A DNA stretch of 35,203 nucleotides from Saksenaea vasiformis B4078 (taxonomy: Eukaryota; Mucoromycota; Mucoromycetes; Mucorales; Saksenaeaceae): the NCBI GenBank assembly GCA_000697055.1, contig JNDT01001176.1:1-35203 (forward strand), in the 5' to 3' direction. The position numbers and the translations under genes are program-made. Positions 1-11,767 of the stretch are shown here, piece by piece. Under the pieces are notes generated by a model. It saw only the letters and a program-made list of their open reading frames with translations. It ran no database searches and was not told the DNA's origin. Positions within the stretch are counted from its first letter, which is position 1; every line of letters begins with the position of its first letter.

Positions 1-402
1 CAAACGAAGACAGTTAATGGTCGGATTGGTACACGAACAGGACATTTTCTGTCCTATATATCAAATGTATTGGATGTGTTGGATAGAAATAATATGAAAG
101 GCCATTACATCGTAATGGATAATGCCCCAATTCACACACCTGCAGTCGTCCGCAATCTGATTGAGAGTAGAGGCTATAACTGTCTGTACTTACCACCATA
201 TTCCCCCTTTCTTAATCCTATTGAGGAATTTTGGTCAAAGGTAAAAGCAGGCATTAGGCGAAATGTGCTGAAAGTGGACGATCGACTTACGGATCGAATC
301 CGTGAGTCAGTGAACAGAGTGACCCTATTAGACAGCCAGGCATGGATTCGACATGCTGTATCGTTCTTTTTGCTCTGTAAAAATGAAGAAAAAGGGTTAT
401 AG
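1..402 (+). CDS. Tc1/mariner-type (DDE_3) transposase, 3' part
   Basis: The reading frame is open from the first base of the window and ends at TAG 400-402, so this is the C-terminal part of a transposase whose start lies outside. Seen in the sequence: the MDNAPIH motif with the second catalytic Asp at 118-120, and the LPPYSPFLNPIEEFW motif with the catalytic Glu at 223-225. The 34 residues between them give the DD34E spacing of Tc1/mariner elements. The family cuts and pastes DNA flanked by terminal inverted repeats. No frameshift or stop is seen in this part. I could not find a convincing terminal inverted repeat downstream. Whether the element is intact cannot be judged from a partial copy. 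Confidence 0.85.
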   Translation, partial: QTKTVNGRIGTRTGHFLSYISNVLDVLDRNNMKGHYIVMDNAPIHTPAVVRNLIESRGYNCLYLPPYSPFLNPIEEFWSKVKAGIRRNVLKVDDRLTDRIRESVNRVTLLDSQAWIRHAVSFFLLCKNEEKGL

Positions 403-2066
403 GATTAACCACAGAAACACGGATCACCCCTGGAAATCTTATAAACTGTAGTAAATTCCCTGTTTTTCACTTTTACACTCCCGATAACATACTTCTATAA
501 CCATTTCAGGAACAAAGCAACAAAACGTCAGACCGGTTTCTCCTCTATGATCAATGCGCTACCTCCAGTTCATTTGCAATTCCGTCAAAACTCTCCATGG
601 CCCTTGTCATTGTTATCTTTCCCGCAGACGAGAACCATGTCACGACTTTTCCCTACTATACTCCTAGAATATCATAGTTACTTTCTTAAGTTTGGCCAAA
701 AGAACATAAGCGCGCCGACGCAGTGCAGATGTCATTGTTGTTGGTATTCTTTTACAAAGCAGTTTATTTGCTTTTGGTTTGTTATGTAGGCATCTAGGGA
801 TCTATCTAAGGCTTCAGCAGTTGTAGTCGAATTCCTTTGGGGCGGGGGCGACTTCGTTTTTTCTTGCGGGCTTTCTGCTTAAGATTTCTCGGGTCAGCGC
901 GGTTGTAGCGCTGTGCTGTCATTGACGACTGGTGTAGGATGGTTTACTGTCATGATGATAATGTATTGTAACCCGGGTTGGGAGCTATGTTCTTTTCTAT
1001 CTACAGCAAGAAGACCAATGATCGACTTTTTATATACCGCAGGTGGTCCATTGTAGTGCACTTTCTTGTCAGAAACTAATGCCCGAGATACTTCATGATA
1101 CTTGCTATAAGTAGTTAGGCATAGATCCATCCGTATACGCCGGATTTATATCTAGCATCCCCGATAGAACAAGTAGGAGCGTACTTTTTCACAGATCACT
1201 CGATTTGTTGCAGGGGGCATGTGTCGACAACCAAATAGGCTGTGAACATTATCATGGACCTCAATTATCTCTGATAGTACGTTAACAAAGCTTAGAACAG
1301 AACCGATTCTTGAAATTCAACAAACAATGAATATGGTATAGTGAATAAAGTAACTATGGATCGTGGTTACCGTACCCATGCGTTATGCAACTCATAAACG
1401 CCTCATCATTCTTGAAAATACGAAGAATATTGATCATGAGCTAATGGACTTCTCCACTGCATTTATTTCATTGTTCGCTCTCAGTTCCACCAATTCATTG
1501 TCTGTAGCTGTTGAAGGAGGTTTCTTTATCCTTTCTTTCACTACCACCTTTCTTCATCCGTTCGTTCATTACCACATCTCTTTCGATTTTTCACGACATC
1601 TAATTTGCAATCAAAAGAAAGCTCTTACATACCGGTATGTTAACTATACAGTTGTGTTGACTGGAGACTGTACTAATACTCTGTAAAATCAGAACCATAG
1701 GACCCCATTTTGCTATCACTGTTCTTTATTAACTTGCTTCTGAGAAGACAAAACCACTTACCGTAAGTTAAGTATATAACTCTTCATCAAATACAACTGA
1801 CAGACTGTAGATAGTTTGCCAAACTCATTGTATACACTACCTTTTGTCTTTTGTGCCAGGAAGACGTACCATCATAGAAACAGTGGGTAAAATGAGGTGG
1901 AGCTTTGACAAACAGTGAACTAATGGTCTCATTATCGAATAGAATACGACTGCTTCTACAGTTGTCGTCCAAAAAAAAAAGCAGAAGTCACTCTCACTTG
2001 TTTGCCTTACCTCGCATAACTTTATCCTTTCCTTTATCTGAAAGCGAAATAGTGAATATATAAAAG
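403..2066. other. intergenic, no clear gene
   Basis: There are no recognisable protein motifs on the plus strand. On the minus strand, 894-1130 reads as an unassigned open frame, and a different frame continues into a very basic tail rich in Lys and Arg (about 815-920). Together they could be the end of a decayed gene, but I do not recognise a family. A 14-bp perfect palindrome lies at 1627-1640. Confidence 0.5.
815..1130 (-). pseudogene. unassigned decayed coding trace
   Basis: On the minus strand an open frame runs from an ATG at 1130 to a stop at 894. Just before that stop, a shift of frame continues into a Lys/Arg-rich stretch (RKKKRSRPRPKG) that ends near 815. The change of frame near 905-915 suggests a broken C-terminus. 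No known domain is recognised. The basic tail would suit a nucleic-acid-binding or nuclear protein, but that is only inference, and chance open frames are a real alternative. Confidence 0.25.
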
Positions 2067-5000
2067 ATGGAGGTAAGTACCTGCGATAGCGGCTAATTAT
2101 ACATAGCCCTAATTCATATCGTAGAAGGCAAAATCGAAAAGACGGAAAAAAGCTGTTCAAGCTTCCTCCGCGTCAGCTGGGGATCCTAACTCCTCTACTA
2201 CCTTTGTTGAGACCCCGTATCCTGAGCGGCGTGCCTCTGGACAGGCAGCACCGAAACGAAGCGTCTCCAAACTGAGTCGAGCTACATGTCAAGAGGCTGT
2301 CCGTAAAGCCTTCCCGCTTCACTTGTCTGCCAACGTTGAAAGTGCCCTCCGCGGACTCGCCAGCCAAGAAAAGAAACTTACGGAAGATGCCTGGCAAGAC
2401 ATATACAGCCAGAATGTGGATGTCACACGCGTCCCAAGAGGTCTCTTTTCCAGGGCTGATGATATTGGGGGACATGAACCAGGCACTGTCAGAAAGAGCC
2501 TTGGGTCAGCCCACACAGTGCTTGCTGGCTGGAAAGCCTTCGTCCAACACGAATTTTACGCGTACAAGCAGCAGGGCTACAATGCCTATTCCCGCTATTA
2601 GGAAGAGCATGAGCGGCGAAAGAAGATGGGATCTAAGGTGGCTATTGAGAAAACAAGGACCTGTCCATCGAAGCTGACCCGAATCTTGCGAACACTTCCC
2701 AACGAGGCTGATGTGCGAGATTTTACTCAAAGACTCGACAATGCAGCAATAGTGGCAACGGATTATGCAGCCACACTTGCAGCTGTCACCCGAGCGGTGA
2801 TGATCGGTACAGCGGAGCAAGGTTTCTGTATTAACCTCGCCGAAGATGGTACTGTGGATATCAAGAAAGGTAACTCCGTTGGCTGGCTACCTCGTATTGG
2901 AGATTTCTTGCCATCTGGCGCACAGAGACAGAAGGAGTATATCCGCGAAGACGGCATTATCCCAGTTGCGCCCCTCCCAAGGTCACGATATCACAAAGAT
3001 GTTCGAGTTCCGGCATGTAGAGTACATGCATACGAAGCATCTCTCGTCTAACTCGCCGAAAGAGAACAAGACATGGGAAGAACTTGCGGTCCTGGGAAAT
3101 CAAACCACACCACTTCCTGCGGGTTAGTTACACACTCCATCAGCGACTTGTCGCATTCTCGACAAATCTGCGCAACATCTGGAGTGGAAATATCTTTGGA
3201 CGCTGTCTCGATCGCCTCGTACTTATCTATTTGAGAGTCCATTTGGCACCAAACCGAGAAAGCAGGTATAAAGATCTGGTTGCAAGGAAAGCCAAAGAAG
3301 CCAAAGAACGAAAGGCCTTAACGACGAAGAAAAGAAGTGCTACGCGTCAGCTGTTACGACGTGAAACTCGATATATGAACAAATGCCTGACTAAAGCCAC
3401 AGACGGTACCGCACCTCAGAACAAAAGGAATGAGTGGCAACGACGAGCAGAGCTTTCTTTTCAAAGACGGGCTGCCATGTATCAGGAACACAAAAAAGGT
3501 CCGCCGCTGGACACCGATGCAGGAACTCAGCAAGCTGAGGGAGATGATATCCAGAAGAACAATGCTGATGAATCGCAAGACGATACTGCTTAGCGATTGC
3601 TTAAAAGTGGTATGGATGAAGAGTGTGTAGTGGAGGCCCTGCTTGAGGTGAACGTGGAAGAAGAAGAAGAAGAGGGCGAGAAGCGAGAATCGTGTGAATC
3701 CGAAAGTTCCAGTCGAAAAATCAATGCTCCGAAGACACTGACGAAAAAGCTTCTTCTGTCCAACACACAAGTTGATGATACTTTCGAGGAAAAAGTTCGC
3801 TCAGCATGGAAAGGCAGCGAGGAACTGACATCCAAAGAGATCGGCGCCGTCACGAATATCAGCAAGTTACTACAGCATTTCATACCAGATAAGGATGCGC
3901 CACGATGTATTATGCTGCATATGCCTCTGGTGATGATCTCAAACATCGTCCATCGCGTAGCTGGATACAGTGCCTATACGCGAGCGATTTGTCCCATTGT
4001 AAGCCCGGCATCAATCCATGCGCTGCCTCTGGATGCTCGCACTCTGTTTGAAATCGTGGCATCTTCTGCACGGGAAGATGGTTATATCATTAGGGACAGA
4101 CATAACCTTCCAATCACATCGGCCGACTGGGCTACTCATAACAAGGAAGACACATTTGCGTCTTTCTTCGACATTCAGGAGATTCACAACATCTGCTCTT
4201 CGTACAAGTTGGGGTTTGACCGCAGGATCATGTACTTGCCAAATGGAGCTGTCCACATGCAGGGGGTCCCCAAAGAAACTGTGAATCCGTCCACCTCGTA
4301 CTATAATGCGAGACGAAAAGCACAAGTCGACCGCAAGAAATCTACGAAGACCAGGGACGAGATTACCCTGAGATGAGGGAGACGTTGAGCACAGTGGACT
4401 CTATTATCAAGGATCTCAGCAAGGATTTAAAGAACAAGACCGCAAGGCTCCGCAAGGCAGACGGTGATGTAAAAAAACAAAAACGGATCCTGAAAAACAT
4501 GAGAGAAGTAGCTACTACTGACGCATCCACTCCGGTCCAACCCCACCAGTTTGCATCGGAACGCCAAGTTCTCTATCGGGTATTGAAGGAACTGAAGCTG
4601 GTCCGTGCAACCTGGCAGACCAAGGTTCTCAGAGCCAAGCTTCAACTAAAAGCTGCACGAGGGAATAGGTGGAAATTGATACATGTAAGTCATGGATCTA
4701 TATCTGGAGCATACACTTGATCGTGCTGACTCAAAAAAAAAAAGGGCGAAACATCCACGAAGGAAACGGAAAGCAAGACACTCCTTTGTCCGCCACCCAC
4801 GATTGAAGTTCCTGGTTGAGAAGAGGCGTGTGAGAAACTTGATGTTTCGGAACTGGTGGCAGCATCAACGAGGATTGGTCGCGAGATCATCTTTGGTGGC
4901 ACCGACTATGGGCTTGTGACAATGGCCACGACGATCCGCTTGACAAAAGCTCAATACGACAACAAGATCCAACAGTATAACCGCTTTTCACTGCTCGCAG

Positions 5001-5888
5001 AGACGCACAATGACGATTCAATGGAGGTGGATGACCCTATGGAGGTGGACATGACCGATGATGTCTCCATGGAGGGAGATCGATCCCTCTCTGAACGTTC
5101 TCCGGGACCGCCACCTATCAGATGTTTCCGTATCACAGCCGAGGAGATCAATCAGAAGACACTCCATCGAAAACACGCTAAGAAACTTTCAAGGAGAAAA
5201 GGCAGAACACCGCAAATACAAGAAGCCGAAAAAAATTCTGGCTTCGAACAGCATGGACACGGCTGTTACAATGACAGACGTCTTCCAACGGTATAGAGGC
5301 ACTGAAAGTCCGATCAACTCTGCGTGACTTCTATCACACAAGCGAAATTGCAAGGAGAGCATAACTCGTGAGTTATTCAACAAAACAGTTCAAGACCGTT
5401 TCGCATCGCAAGAGCGCAGATTTGTATCTGATCGGGCAAGAGCAGATACGAAGGCACCAAATACAGTAATCATGTGCATTGGCAGCGCAGGCACAAGCGT
5501 AGGTTCGCGAGTCAAAGGGCATGTAAGACGGGGTGGCGAACAGTTCCGCAAGCGGCATCGACGATATCTTCCTGTGGCAATGACCAATGAGTACATGACT
5601 TCTCAAACTTGTAGCACGTGTTTCAACCTGATCGTACATCCGAAGCAGCGTAAAATGGTGAACGGGGGCTGGAAAACAGTATCCAACGACGGTTCTTCCC
5701 TCTGTATGAATCCCGAGTGCCCTTCGTATAGAACAGGACGAAATACACAGAATCGTGATGTTCAAGCTGCTGAGTGCATTGCAGTCGCTGCAGCAGCTAG
5801 ACTGCTTACCGGGCGTACTCTACCATGCTTTGATCAAACCACTTTCACACGGGCCAACCTTTTCCTTTCCACCGTGATCCACCGGTAA
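2067..5888 (+). pseudogene. Fanzor-type (TnpB-like) RNA-guided nuclease, degenerate
   Basis: Fanzors are eukaryotic relatives of TnpB/Cas12 nucleases. The C-terminal part shows the hallmarks: GTDYGL with the first RuvC Asp at 4904-4906, MTNEYMTSQTC before a zinc ribbon (Cys codons at 5610 and 5619, then C-x4-C in CMNPEC), and NRDVQAA with the last RuvC Asp at 5757-5759. The proposed start is ATG GAG (2067-2072), a 52-nt intron (2073-2124), then a Lys/Arg-rich stretch that looks like a nuclear localisation signal. A second intron at 4685-4744 keeps frame. The copy is dead: in-frame stops at 2599 (TAG), 3591 (TAG) and 4817 (TGA), and frame changes near 2990, 3120, 4372, 5200, 5288 and 5361. The long N-terminal region before RuvC fits the larger Fanzor forms. 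The 3' end is stop TAA at 5886-5888. Confidence 0.85.
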
Positions 5889-6936
5889 CAGGTATGTCAG
5901 CGTTTATACGACTTCAACTAAAACAACAACCTAGGTGCGACACAGGTCCCCGTTACCACGGGATTACCATAGTGGTAAGTCAAGCACATACAGTAATTCA
6001 AGTATGACTCACGGGACTCGTATTTTCACACATTTGAAAATGATCTTGCGTCGACGCGGAATTTTTAATTCCCGAACGGCGCAAAAATTATTTAGTATGA
6101 GAATGACTACGGACTTTGAAAACCCATTACAATCGACCTTCGAGAGAAGGCAATAGCAATTGTTTGAATAGTTTCTGCATGTGCTTACGTTCAACAAACT
6201 CTCTATTGAATTCTTCGCTGTAACATACGGTAATCGTATTGTTGTGCATCAACTATAGTAGGTAGATGTTGTAATATGAAATTTGTTTCCAGCACGGCTA
6301 CGCTACTGGTACATATCCACCTTCAGACAAAAAACAATCAAGCAATAGATACAGAATAAAAAGGAAGACGACTTTATCGTCATAAGACGTGGGATAGTCG
6401 CTAAATTTCCAAGATGCATTAACCATCGATACGTTAAATCACCTTTTAAGATTGTCTCCTGAGGAAACGGTGTCTCATTTTGGATGATTAGCCGACTCCG
6501 CCACAACCACCGCAAACTTTGGGCGTGCTAAAAGGACGAGCCATTTCAATATCATCTGTCGAGGGGCTTAGTCCCTCGACCATGTTTCTGGAAACTATTT
6601 TTGAGGAGCCTCACCAAATTTCCCGGCTCGGAAATCAATAAGGTTTAGGGTAGTTTCGGCGGATGTGCGATTAGGTAAGATACGGCACCTGAAAAGAAAA
6701 AAAAAGCCTGGCTAGTAGATGCTCTTGCTATGTTTGTTACAAGAGATTCATGTCTCCAATTGTTCTTATTATCCTTATATGACCAGATAAGAAAGGAACA
6801 TATCGTGACCTTTCGCCATATCTTTAACACATGAACCATTGGGCATCTGCGTGAAACAGTTAAAGATAGTCACGTTCGGTGACCCGACGGCCATAATCTG
6901 CATGGTTCCGCTCAAAGGGGTTGAAACTCGTTCAGG
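5889..6936. other. intergenic between Fanzor relic and VPS11
   Basis: No supportable gene. It should contain the VPS11 promoter at its right end. In Fanzor/TnpB elements the guide RNA is encoded at or just beyond the 3' end of the nuclease gene, so the left end is where such an RNA would be sought. A perfect 8-bp-stem hairpin is present at 6558-6580. Confidence 0.5.
6558..6580. repeat. perfect 8-bp stem, 7-nt loop hairpin
   Basis: GTCGAGGG at 6558-6565 and CCCTCGAC at 6573-6580 are exact reverse complements around the loop gcttagt. It stands 670 bp downstream of the Fanzor relic and 357 bp upstream of VPS11. Its function is unknown. Confidence 0.6.
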
Positions 6937-9900
6937 ATGTCAACGGCCCAGTGGAGACAGTTTAATTTTTTCGACAGACAACAAGAGGTCGATGCGAATA
7001 ACAACAATAAATCACCAGAAATATTTCAGGTACAACGTTAATTGTTTCCCAAATGTCGATACTATCGACTTGAAATGTAGAAACCCGGCATTTCTGTTTT
7101 CGCAGCGGGACGAGGACATATTGTACTAGCAGATATCCTTTTACTACTTAATGACACAGAATCCATGGATCGTCATGTTTTGTTTGTTCCTTGACTCTCT
7201 TTCTCTTACATTCGTCAGGTTACGTTCACATTGTCGACCGCCACTTCAAGACACAGTCGTTTCCTGCTTACGATGGAGGTCGTGTCACACACTTGAAGCA
7301 GCTGAAGCAACGAAATGTCCTAGTTACCGTTGGTGTAAGTTTACTTATTACGACAAATAGAGAGAGATAAATAAACCTTGGCGGGTTTTTAGGAAGAAGA
7401 CACGATTTCTAGCACACCCGTAGTGAAATTTTGGGACCTGGATGTCATGGAGAAAGCAAAAAGCCTGGATGAGCAGTTTGCACCAACGTGCCTACGGACC
7501 ATTAGGATACAGCATGGTGGAAAGCCTTATCCGGTAATGTTTGCATAATAGCGCACTCACTATGAATCCAAGACTGAATGCTTCAGCACAGGTGTCTACG
7601 TTTGCGATCCTTGAGAATATGTCGCAAGCAGCGATCGGCTTAGCCAACGGTGTAGTGATTTTGATCCGAGGCGATCTATCCAAGGATAGAACTACCAAAC
7701 AGAAAGTAATCTATGAAGGAGGAGAGCCCATCACAGGTAAATCGTTTGTGCCGTAGTCTTTGTTTCTAACATCGGTACGGCAATAATAAAGGACTTGGTT
7801 TTCGCGAACAGACGAAGTCAACCATTTTGTTTATCGTCACCACCAACAGTATCATGTCCTACAACACTACAGCTAAGCAACCCATGATTGTATGTATAGA
7901 AGGAATCACTGTAGCTGCTTACATTTTTACCGTAGACAACGTTGGATGAACAAGGATGCGGTTTGGGATGTGCTGTGATGAGCGATGCTCAGGAAATGGT
8001 GGTGGGTCGTGATGAGGTAATAATAGGATCTGTTAAGGAAATCATGTACTCATGTCTTCGGGACAGGCTATCTACTTATATGATCCTACAGGGCGGGGTC
8101 CGTGCTTTGCTTATGACACTCCCAAATCTTCAATGATGTGGTTTAAATCCCATTATCTTGTCATCGTGTCGCCACCTGTCACCACATCCAGCAATCTGTC
8201 GTCAGCAACAAGAGCATCGTTTAACTTTGGTTCCAATAGAAATGGTGCGTCTAACGAGCTAACCAAGGTGACAATATTTGATACTGCAAACAAATTTGTT
8301 GCCTATGCTGGCACTTTTATTGGCGGGATCCGTGGCGTTTTCTGCGAATGGAATTCGATTTGGATTGTGGGCATGGATGGCAAGGTAGATAGTTTAAGCT
8401 AACTTGCACTGCTCCTTTTGCTGATGAGAGGTGATAAGGTCTATCATTTAGACGAAAAGGACACACCAACCAAACTTGAGATACTGTTCAAGTTGAATCT
8501 TTATGTCTTAGCTATCAACCTGGCCCACATGCAGAAATATGATGATGCAAGTATTGCAGAAATCTTTAAAAAATACGGCGATCATCTCTACTCGTAAGTT
8601 TCCTGGTCTGCTTCACTTGGACTCATAGGAACTTTAGTAAGGGTGACTACGATGGAGCAATGGAGCAGTACATTCGCACTATAGGGCAACTTGAACCGTC
8701 CTATGTTATTCGAAAGGTAAAGAGATGCGGTGCATTTTCATCCTTAATTTGAAAAATTGCATAGTTTCTCGATGCTCAACGGATATACAACCTGACGAAT
8801 TATCTTCAAGAACTGCATTCGAAAGAGCTGGCCAACGCTGATCATACCACGCTTCTACTCAACTGCTACACGAAACTCAAAGATGTCTCCCGTTTAGATC
8901 TGTTTATCAAGGTAAAGAAGCCAATAATGTCGAACGAAATGCATGGGATACATAACTCCTATTATAGACAGACTCTGAATTGCACTTTGATCTGGAGACT
9001 GCTATCAGTGTTTGCCGTCAAGCAGGTTATTATGAGCATGCAGTCTATCTTGCTGAAAAGTTCAAGGAGCATGACTTGTAATGAAATGCTGATAGAAAGG
9101 AGATAATGGGATTGACGATTATCGTTTAGGTACTTAGATATTGTGATTGAAGACATGAAGAACTACGACACGGCAATCAATTACATTCGCAAGCTAGGTC
9201 CTTACGAGGTATGATGAGGTAATGATAAATAGATTTGACGAACACACCTTTTTTCTTTACGGCAGGGGGGGAAAAAAATTCAAAAATACAGCAAAACACT
9301 CATTAGCTGCCTACCGGAACAGACAACTCAGCTGTTAACTGAGTTATGTACTGGTACTCTACCTGCTGTTCAGTCCTCATCAGGCGCTCGAGCAGCGTCG
9401 CCTACACCATCCGTACGAAACACAGCGGCTTTGGCGAATTTACCTTTTGCCGGTGGATCGGAAGAGCATTCACCTTCCCATTCCGAAGTGAGCACGCAGC
9501 GTAGCAAAGCGATGCAGAACGGAAGCGGGGCTGCGGGCGGTACCAAGCACTCGCATACCAAGAGTGGATTAAGTTATACACCGCCGTCACCAAGGATCTT
9601 TATGCCAGCTTTTGTCGATCGACCGGATTGTCTCGTTGTGTTTTTGGAAAAAGTGTTTGAGAAGCGATGGGGTGTGCACACAAAGGGTGCAGATCGCACT
9701 ACCAGCGACGCAGCATCTGCTCGCAGCTACGGAGGTCGAGAGGAAAACGGAAACGGAGCACAGCCTAATGGTGATCAAGTTTGGTCACCACAGGAACAGG
9801 AGGAACGGAAAGCAATCTGGAATACACTACTGGAGCTTTATCTGATGGATGAGCAACCAAATCCGTCTACATCAACAAGCCCCGTGAACGCTCCTCAGCG

Positions 9901-11029
9901 TCAAGATGCGCTTGGTGACAGGGAACATCAAAGACGCATGAAAGAATTCAAGACAAAAGCATTAGCATTGCTTAAGGATGACTCTGTACAGTACGATACG
10001 AATCAGGCGCTAGTTCTTTGTCAGTTGAAACAGTTCGACGAAGGTATCGTGTACCTGTACGAACGCACAGGAATGTATACCGATATTCTTCGGTTCTGGA
10101 TGGAAAAGGAGGAAACGGACCGTGTGATTGAGGGTGTGCGAAAATACGGGTAAGCGAAACAAACGTCATGAGAATGTCTTTTGCTCATAACTGTCCAATG
10201 CTAGACCAAAGGATCCATCGCTGTATCCAATGGTACTGACTTATTTCTCCTCAACACCGGAAGTCTTGTCCAAATCGACTCCTGAACTTCTATCTGTATT
10301 GAATCACATTGACTCCAAAGACCTGTTGCCACCGATACAGGTTGTACAGGCACTTTCTCGCAGCAATGTGGCTACAATTGGTCTATTAAAGAACTATATT
10401 GGAAAGCACATTGAACAAGAACGTGAAGAGCTACAGCAGGTAATTTAAAATGAATACTCACGACGGTCGCCTCATTCTGATTCCTTGTAGAACCAAGAAC
10501 TTATCGAGAGTTACCGTGATGAAACGGAGAGACGCAGAAAAGAAATTGAGGAGCTGCAAACGAGGTTAGATTTCAAAGTACTATCTGAGAGCAGTTGCGC
10601 TTAGTCATTGATGTCTGCTAGTGCCCGTATCTTCCAAGTACAAAAATGTACTGGTTGTGGAGGAATGCTTGATCTTCCTGCTGTCCATTTCTTATGCCGA
10701 CATTCATACCATCAGCGGTAACAATTCCCCTGCACACGTTTTCTTTTATAAAACTCACACACAAAATAGGTGCCTTGGTGAGAATGATCGAGAATGTCCG
10801 CATTGTGCTATCCAACACCGCATGATATCCGAAATGCGACGTACGCAGGAAGCCAATGCCGATCGTCACGATTTGTTTTTCGAACAGGTAAATGACTTTT
10901 AATTACGTAGTAAAAGCGAAAGCGTTAATGAATGGTTTTTCTTAGCTCGATAAAGAAGAAGATGGCTTCTCATTGATTGCGGATTATTTCTCGAAGAATA
11001 CCATGGCATTTGCCAAACTTATTGACTAG
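6937..11029 (+). CDS. VPS11: Vacuolar protein sorting protein 11 (HOPS/CORVET subunit, RING-H2)
   Basis: Vps11 is a core subunit of the HOPS and CORVET tethering complexes that act at endosomes and vacuoles. My model has 19 exons and is in frame throughout. Family landmarks in order: N-terminal WRQFNFF; a beta-propeller region with RVTHLKQLKQRN and TLDEQGCGLGCAV; the alpha-solenoid with KYGDHLYSKGDYDGAMEQYI, LANADHTTLLLNCYTKLK and LPEQTTQLLTELC; then a C-terminal RING-H2 (CTGCGGMLDLPAVHFLCRHSYH, later CPHC) and the closing FSLIADYF segment. A Ser/Gly-rich insertion of roughly 60 residues (about 9370-9580) interrupts the solenoid. All introns are GT-AG except intron 2 (7133-7209), which has U12-type AT-AC signals. 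The start at 6937 is the only ATG giving the expected N-terminus. The gene looks intact. Confidence 0.95.
7133..7209 (+). other. U12-type AT-AC intron in VPS11
   Basis: The intron begins ATATCCTTTT (7133-7142), an exact match to the minor-spliceosome 5' splice site. It contains TTCCTTGAC (7187-7195), an exact match to the U12 branch-site consensus, and ends TTAC at 7209, 15 nt after the branch adenosine (7194). Removing it joins GCA G to AT TCG TCA GGT TAC and restores the VPS11 reading (VLADSSGYVHIVDRHF). A GT-AG alternative (gt at 7123, ag at 7217) puts the downstream exon out of frame. An AT-AG variant ending at 7217 would stay in frame but drop three residues, and would still be U12-type. 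Confidence 0.85.
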
Positions 11030-11767
11030 TAGTACCATGTACCATACACATGTATCTATAAAATACAATTCCTATTTTCGTAAATAGCAATACTTCTTCA
11101 AAAAAAAAAAGAAGAAGAAGAAGAAGGCTCCCTCAACTAAATGGATTGGCACAAATATAGAGTAACGAGAATCTTTCCAATGAAGTCAATGATATGTAAT
11201 CCATCAATGCAACAGCAGCGCTATGTATAACGTACAAACCGCAAACCACCGTCTGAAAAAAAAATTGACATAGTAGCCGTTGTCCAACCATTCAGTCTAA
11301 GTTTATCCGTCCTATCGCGGATTGCGCTTGTTGTAGATGTCCCGTTGCCGATTATTTGTCTATGCACTACCCATGTCCCTTTGCAAAAGCTTGGAAAGCT
11401 TTATACGATGTATCTCCTCGATCGAGGTACACTATTTTCCAGTAGCTCTATCGTGATAGACTTCATCTGTCTAATATACAGACTTGAAGAAGCAACGGGG
11501 CATCTACAGTGGGCCCGTGCTCAAAATGGCCCACGTCGCCCACAGCCCCTTACCGATTTCTTATCTACGCTATACAGCTTCGCTCTGTTATTCCTTTTGC
11601 CCTCCACTCCAGTTGCTGTGCACATCACAGGCCTCTATGGAATGTTGCCGTTACCTTACGGGCATATACAAAACTATTTGGCCGACGTCTCCGTTTCCAT
11701 CTTCGATCAGAGATTGTTCCACCCGCTGCAGATGATATGCAAAGCCCTACCCTCTACTCCGCTGTAA
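11030..11767. other. intergenic, no clear gene
   Basis: The stretch contains a GAA/A-rich low-complexity run at 11101-11127 and no recognisable gene. Plus-strand open frames at 11345-11778 overlap one another and show no family signal. On the minus strand, 11765-11660 could extend the trace described at 11768-12085, but stops intervene. Confidence 0.5.
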
